A stretch of 64,000 nt of DNA, from positions 3,152,503 to 3,216,502 of the forward strand of contig NZ_CP050152.1 of assembly GCF_011617245.1 (NCBI RefSeq). Direction: 5' to 3'. Shown piece by piece: positions 10,595 through 19,465 of the stretch. The number at the start of each line of letters is the position of its first letter. The first letter of the stretch is position 1. Source of the stretch: Brevibacterium atlanticum (GTDB taxonomy: Bacteria; Actinomycetota; Actinomycetes; Actinomycetales; Brevibacteriaceae). The notes beneath the pieces are model-generated. The model did not search any database. It saw nothing but the letters and a program-made list of their open reading frames with translations, and was not told where the DNA came from. The translations under genes and the position numbers were made by a program.

Positions 10595-12011
10595 TCCCAC
10601 CGACCCACACGCCAGCGGACCCCTGCTGCCGCCGTCGCTGTCTGCCGCGCCGCCGCAGCCGTCGCATATTTCGCAGCGCACACGCGCGGACGACCCCCTT
10701 TCCCCCTCGGCCTTCGCGGACGGTCCCATGCGACCGCCGCGCCGATCGGCCGGTCTCGACCCCATCCGCATCCTCTCGGTCTCCGACAGCGAGTCCTACC
10801 TCAAATGGGCGACCCAGCTTCTGTCCGGCCTGCCGGATGTCGAGGGCCGCGTGTTCCTCATCGACAACCCGATCCTGCCGACCGCCGAGCAGATCGCCAA
10901 TGCCGTCGCCGGGACCGCGTGGCAACACCGCGAGATCCCCGTCATCGCTCGCTCCGACCTCGCTCAGGTCATCGCTGACCACTCCCCCGACATCATCCTC
11001 GGTGCCGCGACCGGACCCATCGTCGCGCAGGTCTTCCTCACCGCGCACAATCGTGCCGACCGGCCGGCTCTGGTCTCGGGTCTGCCCGGCATGGGCCTGC
11101 CGGCCAGCGGCAAGGGCATGAATTATCGCCGGCTGATGGATGCGTTCATCGCGCATTCCTTCGCCGAGGTGACCGCCTACACCGAGGCCAGCGCCGAAGC
11201 TCAGGTGCCGTGTGAGGTCCTGTTGGGGCGCCTGCCGATGCTCCGTACGGAGGGCATCCCGCAGCTGACGACATCCACCATCACCGAGGCGGCCCCTCCG
11301 ACGTCCGGTCCCGCATCGTCCCGTGCCCCGCACGCCGCCTCGTCTGCGGTTCCGCGTACCCTCGTGTTCGCCCCGCAGGCCAAGGTCCCAGCCGAGCGTG
11401 CCGAGCGCGAAGCGATCATTGCGGCACTCGCCGAGTTCGCCGACCGGAATCCGGAGTCGACGGCCGTGGTCAAGATGCGCTCGCGTCCCGGCGAGTTCGA
11501 GACCCATCACGAGCAGCATTCCTACTTCGCGATCCTCGCCGACTTCCGGACCCGCAGAGTTCCCGGTGCCGATCGCATCGAGCTGGGATACGGTCCGCTC
11601 AGCGAGTTCCTGAGCCCGGGATCGGCGTTGGTCACCGTGTCATCGACAGCGGCACTCGAGTCCATCGACCGCGGTGTGCCGACTCTGCTCGTCTCCGACT
11701 TCGGTTTCAGCGCCGAGCTGCTCAATGACGTCTTCGCCGATTCCGGTGCCACCGGAACACTGGCCGAGGTGGCCGCCGGGGACATCGGGTTTCCTGAGCC
11801 TGAGTGGCTGGCTGAGAACTACTTCCACCCTGACGACGGGCAGCTGCGTCGCAGTCTCGGACTCTTGGCCACTCGCGCTCGGGCCGCTCAGCTGCCGAAT
11901 CGGCGGTCGGCCTCACTCAAACAGAAGCGTCTGCTCCTGCGCGCGGAGCTGCGCACCGTCACCCCGGCACCGATCATCAGCGCCTACCGCAAGCTCCGCT
12001 ACGCCCGCTGA
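10581..12011 (+). CDS. DUF6716-type putative glycosyltransferase
   Basis: 476 residues from the ATG at 10581, which overlaps the previous gene by 14 bases; in-frame upstream starts would overlap far more and encode Arg/Ser-rich noise. After a ~50-residue Pro/Ser-rich head, the GT-B-like core begins with IRILSVSDSESYLKWATQLL. Other features are LVSGLPGMGLPASGKGMNYR, a Pro/Ser-rich linker (about 238-262), LVFAPQAK, KMRSRPGE and LVTVSSTAALESIDRG. Proteins of this shape, annotated from memory as DUF6716, recur next to neuA/neuB in actinobacteria. The role is probably assembly of the nonulosonate polymer; no direct evidence for a substrate. Confidence 0.65.
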   Translation: MTIPDPTDPHASGPLLPPSLSAAPPQPSHISQRTRADDPLSPSAFADGPMRPPRRSAGLDPIRILSVSDSESYLKWATQLLSGLPDVEGRVFLIDNPILPTAEQIANAVAGTAWQHREIPVIARSDLAQVIADHSPDIILGAATGPIVAQVFLTAHNRADRPALVSGLPGMGLPASGKGMNYRRLMDAFIAHSFAEVTAYTEASAEAQVPCEVLLGRLPMLRTEGIPQLTTSTITEAAPPTSGPASSRAPHAASSAVPRTLVFAPQAKVPAERAEREAIIAALAEFADRNPESTAVVKMRSRPGEFETHHEQHSYFAILADFRTRRVPGADRIELGYGPLSEFLSPGSALVTVSSTAALESIDRGVPTLLVSDFGFSAELLNDVFADSGATGTLAEVAAGDIGFPEPEWLAENYFHPDDGQLRRSLGLLATRARAAQLPNRRSASLKQKRLLLRAELRTVTPAPIISAYRKLRYAR

Positions 12012-12034
12012 CGCGATTGTCTCGAACCGAACGC

Positions 12035-12102
12035 CGAGACAACGGTTGAGCGCCGAAACCACGGTGCACACACAGTGGTCTCGGCGCTTAACCGTTGTCT
12101 CG
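12035..12102. repeat. Long imperfect inverted repeat between convergent genes
   Basis: Two 28-base arms (12035-12062 and 12075-12102) match in inverted orientation except for two positions, around a 12-base loop. It lies between the convergent DUF6716-like and gtrA genes, so it can act as a terminator, but the stem is far longer than needed and no T-run follows. Its sequence is unrelated to the three-copy palindrome seen elsewhere in the window. Confidence 0.7.
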
Positions 12103-12141
12103 ACGGGGAATGCCGCAGAGCACTGAACTGGCCGACTGTGC

Positions 12142-12654
12142 TCAACCCCGGTCGTCGGGGACTCGGCTCGGCTCTTCCATGGGCACGACCACCTCGGCGT
12201 CGGGGGTCTGGTCTTTGAACACCCACGTCCGGTACGCGTAGAAGCGGAAGATCATCGCCAACCCGATGCCGATGACGTTCGTCGAGAGGTTATAGGTGAG
12301 CTGGTCGCGCATATCGAGTAAGTACCAGGTCACACCGAGCGGGACGACGGAGATGATCATGCCGACGAGGTTGACGACGACGAACAGGACCACGCCGCGC
12401 AGGTTCGAATGGGTGGTCCGGTCCCCGTAGGTCCAGAGTTTGTTGCCCATCCACACGACGATCATCGACAGGATCGTGGAGATGATCTTCGACTTGATCG
12501 GGCTGCCCTCGAGCAGAGCGGGGATCGGGCCGAGGCCGTAGGCGAGGACATTCGACAGCCCGACGTCGACGATATAGCCGAGCCCGCCGACGGTGAGGAA
12601 CTTGAAGGCTTCCACCGCGAGGCGCCGGAGACGGACCGAGAATGACTCTTTCAT
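12142..12654 (-). CDS. GtrA family membrane protein
   Basis: 170 residues with four predicted membrane helices in the GtrA pattern: FKFLTVGGLGYIVDVGLSN, then STILSMIVVWMGNKLWTYG (the typical N-x-x-W-T/V-F/Y ending), VVLFVVVNLVGMIISVV, and a last helix ending RFYAYRTWVFKD. GtrA proteins are thought to flip or stabilise polyprenyl-phosphate-linked sugars. It is the last gene of a three-gene minus-strand unit with a GT2 enzyme and a GT-C-like protein, separated from the latter by 21 bases. Confidence 0.9.
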   Translation of the reverse strand: MKESFSVRLRRLAVEAFKFLTVGGLGYIVDVGLSNVLAYGLGPIPALLEGSPIKSKIISTILSMIVVWMGNKLWTYGDRTTHSNLRGVVLFVVVNLVGMIISVVPLGVTWYLLDMRDQLTYNLSTNVIGIGLAMIFRFYAYRTWVFKDQTPDAEVVVPMEEPSRVPDDRG

Positions 12655-12675
12655 AACTGAGGCCAGTCTATGACT

Positions 12676-14319
12676 CTAGGTTTCGGACTCGCTGGATGCT
12701 GCGCTCGGCGGTGTGGGAGCGTCCGTGCGACCTCTCCTCCACATCGACAGTGCGAGCACACAGGCGACGGTGACGGCCAGCGCCGGCCAGAAGGTGTACC
12801 GGAAATGGTTGGCCGGCACGATCGGGAAATACCCGAACACATAGCACAGCGCCGAGGCGGCCAAGGTCGTGATCTCGGGCCAGAAGGACCGCGCCCGCGA
12901 GTACGGTCGCCGGCCGCGTCCGTGCGAGCGGAAGGCGAGGCCGAGCAGCACGATGGCCGCCAGAGTCCAGAACCAGGGAGTGAACAGCATCGGGAACGTG
13001 CCCAGGGCGAAGTCCTCGACATAGGGGCGGACGATGTAGTCGGCCTTGGGGTCACCCTCGTCGAGGCCGGCCTTCGCCGCTTCGACGTGCCATTCGGCCG
13101 GCCAGTATTCGACCGCGGAGGTGAAGAAGTAGTAGGAGAACACCGACGCCCGGTATTCGACGTAGCGCAGCGGGTGAGTGATGACATGGTCGAGCCAGAG
13201 GCGTTTGAGTGCGTCCTGATGAGCGATCGGCGAGAAGTCCTCCCCGCTCTCGCCCTTGCCGTAGCAGTTCCAGTACGAGTCCCAGATCTCACCCTTCTCC
13301 AGGCACTTCTCGCGTGCGGTGCTGATGTGGTCGGTGAGTTCCTTCGGGGCACCCGCAGCCTTGAGCTCGGCATCAGGGACGGAGAACATCACATCATCGA
13401 GGAAGATCTGGGAGATCTGACCGGTCTTCTTCACGCTCGTCTGCGATTCGATGATCGCATCGGTGACCTTGACGCCTCCCCCGATGAGCACGAGCACGAT
13501 GAGCGACGTTGCGACAATCAGGAATGGGCGGCGCTTCTGCGCAGGGCTCGTCACCGCGACCGAGCTCGCAGGATCGGCTGAACCGGCGGGCACGGCAACA
13601 CTGCCCGACCGTCGACGTCGGTTCCGCCACGCACGGACCAGGCACCACCCGCCGTACACAGCGATCGGGACGACCGCGAACACGGCGTTCTTGCGCACCC
13701 CCACCGCGTAGACGAGGAGGACCAGCGCAGGAAGCCACAGCAGCCACGACTTCGGAACGAAGCGCGTGATCATGATGAGCACGATGCCGAGGAGAAGAGC
13801 CACAGCCATCTGCGTGTCCTTCCACAACGTCGTCATCTGCGACACGACCCAGGGAGTGACCATCATGCCCGGCCCTAAGAGCGACACCCACTTCGGTGCT
13901 CCTGACCGGTGAACGAGCACACCGATCGCCCACGCGGCTGCAGCCAGCAGCACGACCTGCAGCAGAAGCAGGCTGCCCTGCGCTCCGGTGACGGCCATGA
14001 GCATCCGCCATACCGCGCTCATCACCGGTGGATGCCAATCGGTGACCGGAGTCTTCCCGGTGGCCTGTAGGTACTGATTGGCGATGTCGACGTTGGCTCG
14101 ACCGGGCCAGAACAAGCGCAGGAAGATCATCGACCATGCCACGACGAGCACTCCCAGCAGCAGATCCCACAGCAGTGGTCGCCGCAGCAGATCGGGCATC
14201 GATGAAACGGTGAGCCGTGACGATGACGTCAGCGTCTTCGTCCCCGGCTTCGGCGCCGGCATGGGTGAGTCGGCGTGAGGAGGATCCGGAAGATCATTCG
14301 TCGGTTGCAGTTCGGTCAT
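12676..14319 (-). CDS. Polytopic GT-C-like membrane glycosyltransferase
   Basis: 547 residues with about ten hydrophobic segments. After a Pro-rich head and the first helix comes a first-loop acidic motif DWHPP (in TPVTDWHPPVMSAVWRML), where GT-C enzymes carry catalytic acidic residues, then WKDTQM and GVRKNAVFAVVPI. A large extracytoplasmic domain spans roughly residues 270-420 (ESQTSVKKTGQISQIFLDD onward, with Cys in REKCLEKGE and WNCYGKGE). It starts at the ATG overlapping the upstream GT2 stop (ATGA). It is probably the enzyme that moves a lipid-linked sugar to its outside acceptor, working with the flanking GT2 and GtrA. Not assigned to a named family. Confidence 0.72.
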   Translation of the reverse strand: MTELQPTNDLPDPPHADSPMPAPKPGTKTLTSSSRLTVSSMPDLLRRPLLWDLLLGVLVVAWSMIFLRLFWPGRANVDIANQYLQATGKTPVTDWHPPVMSAVWRMLMAVTGAQGSLLLLQVVLLAAAAWAIGVLVHRSGAPKWVSLLGPGMMVTPWVVSQMTTLWKDTQMAVALLLGIVLIMITRFVPKSWLLWLPALVLLVYAVGVRKNAVFAVVPIAVYGGWCLVRAWRNRRRRSGSVAVPAGSADPASSVAVTSPAQKRRPFLIVATSLIVLVLIGGGVKVTDAIIESQTSVKKTGQISQIFLDDVMFSVPDAELKAAGAPKELTDHISTAREKCLEKGEIWDSYWNCYGKGESGEDFSPIAHQDALKRLWLDHVITHPLRYVEYRASVFSYYFFTSAVEYWPAEWHVEAAKAGLDEGDPKADYIVRPYVEDFALGTFPMLFTPWFWTLAAIVLLGLAFRSHGRGRRPYSRARSFWPEITTLAASALCYVFGYFPIVPANHFRYTFWPALAVTVACVLALSMWRRGRTDAPTPPSAASSESET

Positions 14320-15398
14320 GAAGCGAAGCGTGCCCGCACCTGCCGGTTCGGCTTCATCCGTGCCGGGTCGGCAAAGATCTCTGCCTCCGAAGTCGAGAAC
14401 TCTCGGTCCGCGGGACCGGTCTGTCGCGGAGCCTGACGCTGCGTGAAGGGTCGTCCGGACACTGCGGGCAGGCTGAGGTAGACCAACCGGGAGGTCTCAC
14501 GACGCGCTCGCCGCAGACCGTCCAAGGTCAGCCCCACACTGCCGAGCAGGAACGCCAGACCCATGAGAGCTGCGGCGAGGATCGCGGTCGGGAACCTCGG
14601 CACGAGTCCGGTCTGCCAGAACTCCCAGACCACAGGAAGACCGAAGACCAGCGACAGAGCCGCGAGCAGCACGGTGAGGGTGCCGTAGAACAGGCGCGGG
14701 CGCTCGTGCCTCACGAGCGCGGAGATGAGCCCGAGGATGCGGAACCCGTCCTTGAACGTCGAGAGTTTCGACTCGCTTCCGTCGGGTCGGTCGCGGAAGT
14801 CCACGGCCACCTCGGTGGTGGGAAGGCGCAGCGACATCGTGTGCACGGTCAGTTCGGTTTCGATCTCGAACCGGCGGCTGATCGCGGGGAACGACTTGAC
14901 GAAGCGGCGGGAGAACACCCGGTAGCCCGAGAGCATGTCGGAGACCTCGGATCCGAAGAGTGCCCCGGTCAGCTGATTGAACATCCGGTTCCCCGCCTCA
15001 TGGCCGGGCCGATACGAGGTCGTCTCCTGGTTGTCCTGACGCACACCGAGCACGTGGTCGTAGGGGCCCGAGATCAGGGTATCGATCATCTCGGGCAGGT
15101 GCGCAGCCTCGTAGGTATCGTCGCCGTCGATCATCACGTAGATGTCCGCATCGATGTCAGCGAAGGCGCGGCGGACGACGTTGCCCTTGCCCGGGACGTT
15201 CTCCTTGCGCACGATGGCGCCGGCCTCGGCGGCACGCTGCGAGGTGCGATCGCTCGAACAGTTGTCATAGACGTAGACCGTGATGCCGGGGACGGCGGCT
15301 TTGAGGTCGCCGACGACCTTCGCGACGGTGATCTCCTCGTTGTGGCAGGGAACGATCGCCGCGATCCTCACGGTCGTCTCTTGCATACCCAGTCCCAT
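14316..15398 (-). CDS. GT2 polyprenyl-phosphate glycosyltransferase (GtrB/DPM-like)
   Basis: 360 residues (an in-frame ATG at 15386 is an alternative start). A cytosolic GT-A domain covers residues ~10-230: IAAIVPCHNEEITVAKVV, VYVYDNCSSDRT, VMIDGDDTYE, DMLSGYRVFSRR. Two membrane helices follow (LFYGTLTVLLAALSLVFGLP and LAAALMGLAFLLGSVGL), then a basic tail. This is the layout of enzymes that charge undecaprenyl phosphate with a sugar. Coupled by ATGA overlap to the GT-C-like gene and followed by gtrA, it forms a classic three-component system. Confidence 0.85.
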   Translation of the reverse strand: MGLGMQETTVRIAAIVPCHNEEITVAKVVGDLKAAVPGITVYVYDNCSSDRTSQRAAEAGAIVRKENVPGKGNVVRRAFADIDADIYVMIDGDDTYEAAHLPEMIDTLISGPYDHVLGVRQDNQETTSYRPGHEAGNRMFNQLTGALFGSEVSDMLSGYRVFSRRFVKSFPAISRRFEIETELTVHTMSLRLPTTEVAVDFRDRPDGSESKLSTFKDGFRILGLISALVRHERPRLFYGTLTVLLAALSLVFGLPVVWEFWQTGLVPRFPTAILAAALMGLAFLLGSVGLTLDGLRRARRETSRLVYLSLPAVSGRPFTQRQAPRQTGPADREFSTSEAEIFADPARMKPNRQVRARFAS

Positions 15399-15731
15399 CG
15401 TCGTTCGTGTGCGCCGGCCGAGCCGATCTCGGTGCGCAGTTCTGCCGATTCCACTGGTCTACGCCTCGGACATGGACTGCGGGTTACGGAATGGGAAATT
15501 GCAATGCACCTTCCCCTGAGCATGCACCGACAGCTCGGATCCGCCTCGGCGAGTATGTGCTTGGTCACGATCACGGCGTTGTGCGTCGATTTATGACATC
15601 CGCATGTGAACATCCTGGAATTCCTTGGCATCCTGAATCGTCGGCCCTACTCGACCGTAGGCCGCCCCATCCCCTTTCATTCGCCGTCCACCACCGTGCG
15701 CGGCGCTGACCAACCACACGAGGAGGCGCCT
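15399..15731. other. 333-base divergent intergenic region upstream of metN
   Basis: Lies between the divergent GtrB-like gene and metN. It should hold promoters for both. I looked for a SAM-type riboswitch and for a good -35/-10 pair and saw neither. AGGAGG lies at 15720-15725 directly before metN, and one CCGAGGYGG motif lies on the minus strand near 15541. Nothing else was recognised. Confidence 0.5.
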
Positions 15732-16700
15732 GTGATCGAACTGCGCGCACTGCGGAAGGCGTTCGGAGGCACCGTCGCCCTGGAGGAGATCGACCTCACG
15801 GTCCCTGCCGGAGAGATCCACGGCGTCGTCGGCCGCTCGGGCGCCGGCAAGTCCACGCTCATCCGCTGCCTGACCGGACTCGAGAGCCCCACCTCGGGCA
15901 CGGTGTCCATCGACGGCGTCGATCTGACGAACCGGTCCGGGGCCGGTCTGCGCGAGGCGCGCCGCAACATCGGCATGGTCTTCCAGCACGTCAACCTCCT
16001 CGATTCGCGCACCGCGCTGCACAACGTCGCCCAGCCGCTCAAGATCGCCGGAGTCGGCAAGGCCGATCGCCTGGCCAAAGCCCGCGAACTCCTCGACTTC
16101 GTCGGCCTCGGGGAGCGCGTCGACAACTACCCCGCTCAGCTCTCCGGCGGACAGAAGCAGCGCGTGGGCATCGCCCGGGCGCTGGCCGCAGAGCCGAAGG
16201 TGCTGCTGTGCGATGAGCCCACCTCGGCACTGGATGCCTCGACGACCGATCAGATCCTCAGCCTCATCCGCTCCCTGCGCGATCGCCTGGGCATCACTGT
16301 CCTCATCATCACCCACGAGATGTCCGTGGTCCGCGAGATCTGCGATTCCGTGACACTGCTCGCCGACGGCCGCGTGGCCAAGACAGGGAAGCTCGCCGAG
16401 GTGCTCTCCGAGCCCAGATCGGCACTGGCCAAGGACCTCGTCCCCCTGCCCCCGGTCGGCCTCGCCGATTCGGACGGCCGCCTCGTCGAAGTCTCCCTGG
16501 CCGGCACCGACCTGCCCACCGTGCTCACCTCCGCACAGAAGGCCGGAGTGAGCGCCGAGGCGATCCTCGCCGGGGCTGTGGAGACGATCGAAGGCCGTCA
16601 GATCGGCCGGCTGCGTTTCACCGTGACGTCGACTGACCAGTCGAAAGGCCTGATCAGCGCGCTGAAAGCCGATGGAATCCATGCGGAGGAGGCTGCCTGA
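15732..16700 (+). CDS. metN: Methionine ABC transporter ATP-binding protein
   Basis: 322 residues from the GTG at 15732, chosen because AGGAGG lies just upstream and translation begins directly with the ABC fold (VIELRALRKAFGG). It has Walker A at 34-42 (GRSGAGKST), the Q-loop (FQHVNLL), the ABC signature LSGGQKQR, Walker B (LLCDEPTSALD) and the switch His (ITHEMSVV). The C-terminal ~80 residues form the NIL domain found in MetN, which binds methionine for feedback inhibition. Its stop overlaps the metI start (TGATG). In-frame ATG codons further upstream would add a non-ABC leader and are not favoured. Confidence 0.93.
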   Translation: MIELRALRKAFGGTVALEEIDLTVPAGEIHGVVGRSGAGKSTLIRCLTGLESPTSGTVSIDGVDLTNRSGAGLREARRNIGMVFQHVNLLDSRTALHNVAQPLKIAGVGKADRLAKARELLDFVGLGERVDNYPAQLSGGQKQRVGIARALAAEPKVLLCDEPTSALDASTTDQILSLIRSLRDRLGITVLIITHEMSVVREICDSVTLLADGRVAKTGKLAEVLSEPRSALAKDLVPLPPVGLADSDGRLVEVSLAGTDLPTVLTSAQKAGVSAEAILAGAVETIEGRQIGRLRFTVTSTDQSKGLISALKADGIHAEEAA

Positions 16701-17374
16701 TGAACGATCCCACATGGTTCGACAACCCCGCGATCACCGATCAGATGTGGCCCGCGACCATCGAGACGCTGCTGATGACCGCCTGGTCGACCGGGCTCGC
16801 CGTCCTCTTCGGACTGCCGTTGGGCATCTGGCTGTTCACCGCTTCCAAGGGCGGACTGAACTCGAACCAGTTCGTCTACCGGGTGCTGTCCTTCATCGTC
16901 GACATCACCCGTTCGATCCCCTTCATCATCCTCATCATCGCCCTCATCCCCTTCGCCCGGTTCGTCGTCGGATCGGCGCTCGGCTGGCAGGCGACCGTGG
17001 TGTCGCTGACGATCGGGGCGATCCCGTTCTATGCCCGCCTGGTCGAGAACTCCCTGCGTGAGGTCTCCGAGGGCAAGGTGGAGGCGGCCCTGATGATGGG
17101 CGCCTCGAACGGGCAGGTCATCCGCCAGGTCTACGTCCCTGAGGCCAAGCCCGGTCTCATCGGTGCCGCCACGGTCACCTCGGTGACTCTGGTGTCCTAC
17201 ACCGCTATGGCCGGTGCCGTCGGCGGCGGCGGACTGGGAGCGCTGGCGATCTCCTACGGCTACCAGCGCTACCAGGCGGACACGATGATCGCCTGCATCA
17301 TCGTCCTCGTTCTCATCGTCACGCTCATCCAGTTCATCGGCGATCGGCTGGCCCGCGCGGTCGACCACCGCTGA
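16700..17374 (+). CDS. metI: Methionine ABC transporter permease
   Basis: 224 residues, overlapping the metN stop by one base. It has five to six membrane helices and the permease coupling loop EVSEGKVEAALMMGASNGQ, matching the EAA motif of MetI proteins, plus the typical tail GAVGGGGLGALAISYGYQRY. Length is normal for MetI. It forms the channel for MetN and the lipoprotein encoded downstream. Confidence 0.95.
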   Translation: MNDPTWFDNPAITDQMWPATIETLLMTAWSTGLAVLFGLPLGIWLFTASKGGLNSNQFVYRVLSFIVDITRSIPFIILIIALIPFARFVVGSALGWQATVVSLTIGAIPFYARLVENSLREVSEGKVEAALMMGASNGQVIRQVYVPEAKPGLIGAATVTSVTLVSYTAMAGAVGGGGLGALAISYGYQRYQADTMIACIIVLVLIVTLIQFIGDRLARAVDHR

Positions 17375-17543
17375 GCCGCCTCGGCGGTGTGGCTGGCGAT
17401 CACCGAGTTGATAGTGGCAAAAGGTCGGCGAATCCCGTATAGATCAGACATTTCGCAACTATGAACCGGCCTCTGACCACTGCCTTCCGGCGATCGTCCC
17501 TCATCCACCGCTCCACGACACACACAACACATCAAGGAGAACC

Positions 17544-18380
17544 ATGAAGACCAAGCTCATCGCGATCGCGGCCAGCGCGACCCTGCTGCTCTCGGGCTGC
17601 GGACTCGTCGGCGGCGGCAATGATTCCGTCGGAGAGAAGGACGGCGACCTCACGAAGCTCGTCGTCGGTGCGACCCCCGTGCCGCAGGGTGACATCCTCA
17701 ACTTCGTCCAGGAGAACCTCGCCGAGGACGCCGGCCTCAAGATCGAGGTCAAGGAGTACACCGACTACACGCTGCCGAACAAGGCGCTCAACGACGGTGA
17801 CATCGACGCGAACTACTTCCAGCACAAGCCGTACCTCGATTCCGAGGTCGAGGGCCAGGGCTATGAGATCACCGGCTTCGAACCCATCAACCTCGAGCCC
17901 TTCGCGCTGTTCTCGAAGGACATCAAGGACGTGGGTGACATTCCGAAGAACGCGAAGATCGGCATCAACAACGATCCGTCCAACCAGGGCCGGGCACTGA
18001 AGATGCTCGAGGACGCGAAGCTCATCACCCTCAAGGACGGAGTCGACGCGGTCGATGCGAAGCTCTCCGACGTCGAGGACAACCCGAAGAACGTGAAGTT
18101 CGTCGAGGCCGACGCGGCACAGCTGGCTCGCACCCTCGAGGACGTCGACGCCTCGGTGATCAACGGCAACAACGCCCTCGAAGCCGGCCTGAGCCCGGCC
18201 AAGGACGGCATCCTGCTGGAGAAGGCCGAGGACAACCCGTACGGCAACTTCCTCGCCGCCCGCACCGAGAACAAGGATGACGAGAACATCAAGAAGCTCG
18301 ACGAGCTGCTCCACTCCCCCGAGGTGAAGAAGTTCATCGAGGACAAGTGGTCCGACGGATCGGTCCTCCCCAGCTTCTGA
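17544..18380 (+). CDS. metQ: MetQ/NlpA family methionine-binding lipoprotein
   Basis: 278 residues. A lipoprotein signal peptide ends in the lipobox LLLSGC with Cys19 as the lipidation site. The mature part follows the NlpA pattern: LVVGATPVPQGDILNFVQ, YTDYTLPNKALNDGDIDANYFQHKPYLD, then NDPSNQGRALKMLE. It captures methionine (or a close analogue) outside the membrane for MetNI. A 169-base gap precedes it, starting 17375; this may hold its own promoter, with a plausible AAGGAG ribosome site just before the ATG. Confidence 0.94.
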   Translation: MKTKLIAIAASATLLLSGCGLVGGGNDSVGEKDGDLTKLVVGATPVPQGDILNFVQENLAEDAGLKIEVKEYTDYTLPNKALNDGDIDANYFQHKPYLDSEVEGQGYEITGFEPINLEPFALFSKDIKDVGDIPKNAKIGINNDPSNQGRALKMLEDAKLITLKDGVDAVDAKLSDVEDNPKNVKFVEADAAQLARTLEDVDASVINGNNALEAGLSPAKDGILLEKAEDNPYGNFLAARTENKDDENIKKLDELLHSPEVKKFIEDKWSDGSVLPSF

Positions 18381-18393
18381 CCCCACTATTGCT

Positions 18394-18445
18394 ACCTGAC
18401 GGCGGCCCAGCAACCTCGCGCGAGGTTGCTGGGCCGCCGTCAGGT
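18394..18445. repeat. Dispersed palindromic repeat, copy 1
   Basis: A perfect 26-bp-arm palindrome with core ACCTGACGGCGGCCCAGCAA on the left arm. It is preceded by ATTGCT, as in the other copies at 22909-22974 and 47594-47649. It sits between convergent metQ and the beta-lactamase-like gene. Confidence 0.9.
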
Positions 18446-18565
18446 TGTATGGGGAGATGCAGACCGCCGTGACGAACCGTCGCACCAAACAGGACACAGC
18501 GGGTTCCCTCGTCGAAGACGGTCCCGTCGAGACTCTCGCCGTGATGATCCCGCCGAGGCGGTCCC

Positions 18566-19465
18566 TCACCTCAGCAGATCATGAAGGGCACGAGCCGCGG
18601 CGCCGAGAGCAGCCTCGGCGGCGGGTTGAACCGATGCGGGATTGCTTGATTCGCTGAGCACGACGATGGCGATCGACTGACCGTCGGCGTGGTCGACGAC
18701 GCCGATCTCGTGCCTGAGGTGGAGCAGTGTCCCGGTCTTCGATGACCACCGAGCCGAATCGGACATGAGGTCGGGGGCGAGGCGATGGCGAACGACATTG
18801 CCGGACATCAGCTCCCGCAGCCGCGCGGCGACGCCGTGGTCGAGCCTTGCGGGGCGCCACACCTCGGCGAGGAGACCCAACAGGCCGCGTGCGGTGGCGG
18901 AGTTGGCGCGGGAGACGTCAAGCTGCCAGATCCGGTGACCATCGCCGTGGGTCGGCCCCGCGGTCGCCAAGTCGTAGGCAAGGTGTGCTTCGGTTCCGTC
19001 CAGGCTCTCCAGCGGCGTCATGGTCAGCGCGTCGAGCCGGTGCCGGATATCGATGTCCCGCAGCCCCAGAGCATCGAGATCCTGCTCGACCTCAGTTGCG
19101 GGAACAAGGTCGAGCAGTGCATCGGCGGCAGTGTTGTCGCTGAAGCATACGGCCAAGGTAAGCAGATCCTCGAGCGCGATCCGCGCCGGGTGCCGAAATC
19201 GTGCCGCACTCGTCGGGCTCGCGGATCCGGCAGCAGCCGGTTCTACTCGGACCTGCTCGTCGGCGGCGAGGTCCCCCGCCACGATCCGGTTGAGCACTGC
19301 CAGCGCGATCGGCACCTTGACCAAGGACGCCAGCGGCAGCGCTCCGTCGGGCGAGAGCGCAACCTCAGCATTCGTATCAAGATCACGGGCGATGATTCTG
19401 GCGCGAAGACCCGCGTTCTCAAGCTCTGCTCCGGCCGCTCTGACGACCTTCTTCCGCCCGATCAT
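18566..19465 (-). CDS. Signal-less serine beta-lactamase/PBP-fold protein
   Basis: 299 residues with no signal peptide or membrane helix, so probably cytoplasmic. It has the three active-site elements of the class A beta-lactamase/DD-peptidase superfamily: SLVK at 47-50, SDN at 109-111 and KTG at 243-245. I see no ExxLN loop, the element that supplies the deacylating Glu in class A beta-lactamases, so strong beta-lactam hydrolysis is doubtful. Its ATG overlaps the LysR gene stop (ATGA), so it is translationally coupled to that regulator. A sensing or accessory role for the regulator is possible but unproven. Confidence 0.8.
   Translation of the reverse strand: MIGRKKVVRAAGAELENAGLRARIIARDLDTNAEVALSPDGALPLASLVKVPIALAVLNRIVAGDLAADEQVRVEPAAAGSASPTSAARFRHPARIALEDLLTLAVCFSDNTAADALLDLVPATEVEQDLDALGLRDIDIRHRLDALTMTPLESLDGTEAHLAYDLATAGPTHGDGHRIWQLDVSRANSATARGLLGLLAEVWRPARLDHGVAARLRELMSGNVVRHRLAPDLMSDSARWSSKTGTLLHLRHEIGVVDHADGQSIAIVVLSESSNPASVQPAAEAALGAAARALHDLLR

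Noticed and set aside
15606..15731. N-terminal extension of MetN
   Set aside because: It encodes no ABC-like sequence and AGGAGG sits directly before GTG 15732.
15399..15731. SAM or other methionine riboswitch before metN
   Set aside because: I could not find the conserved core or the needed paired helices; no support.
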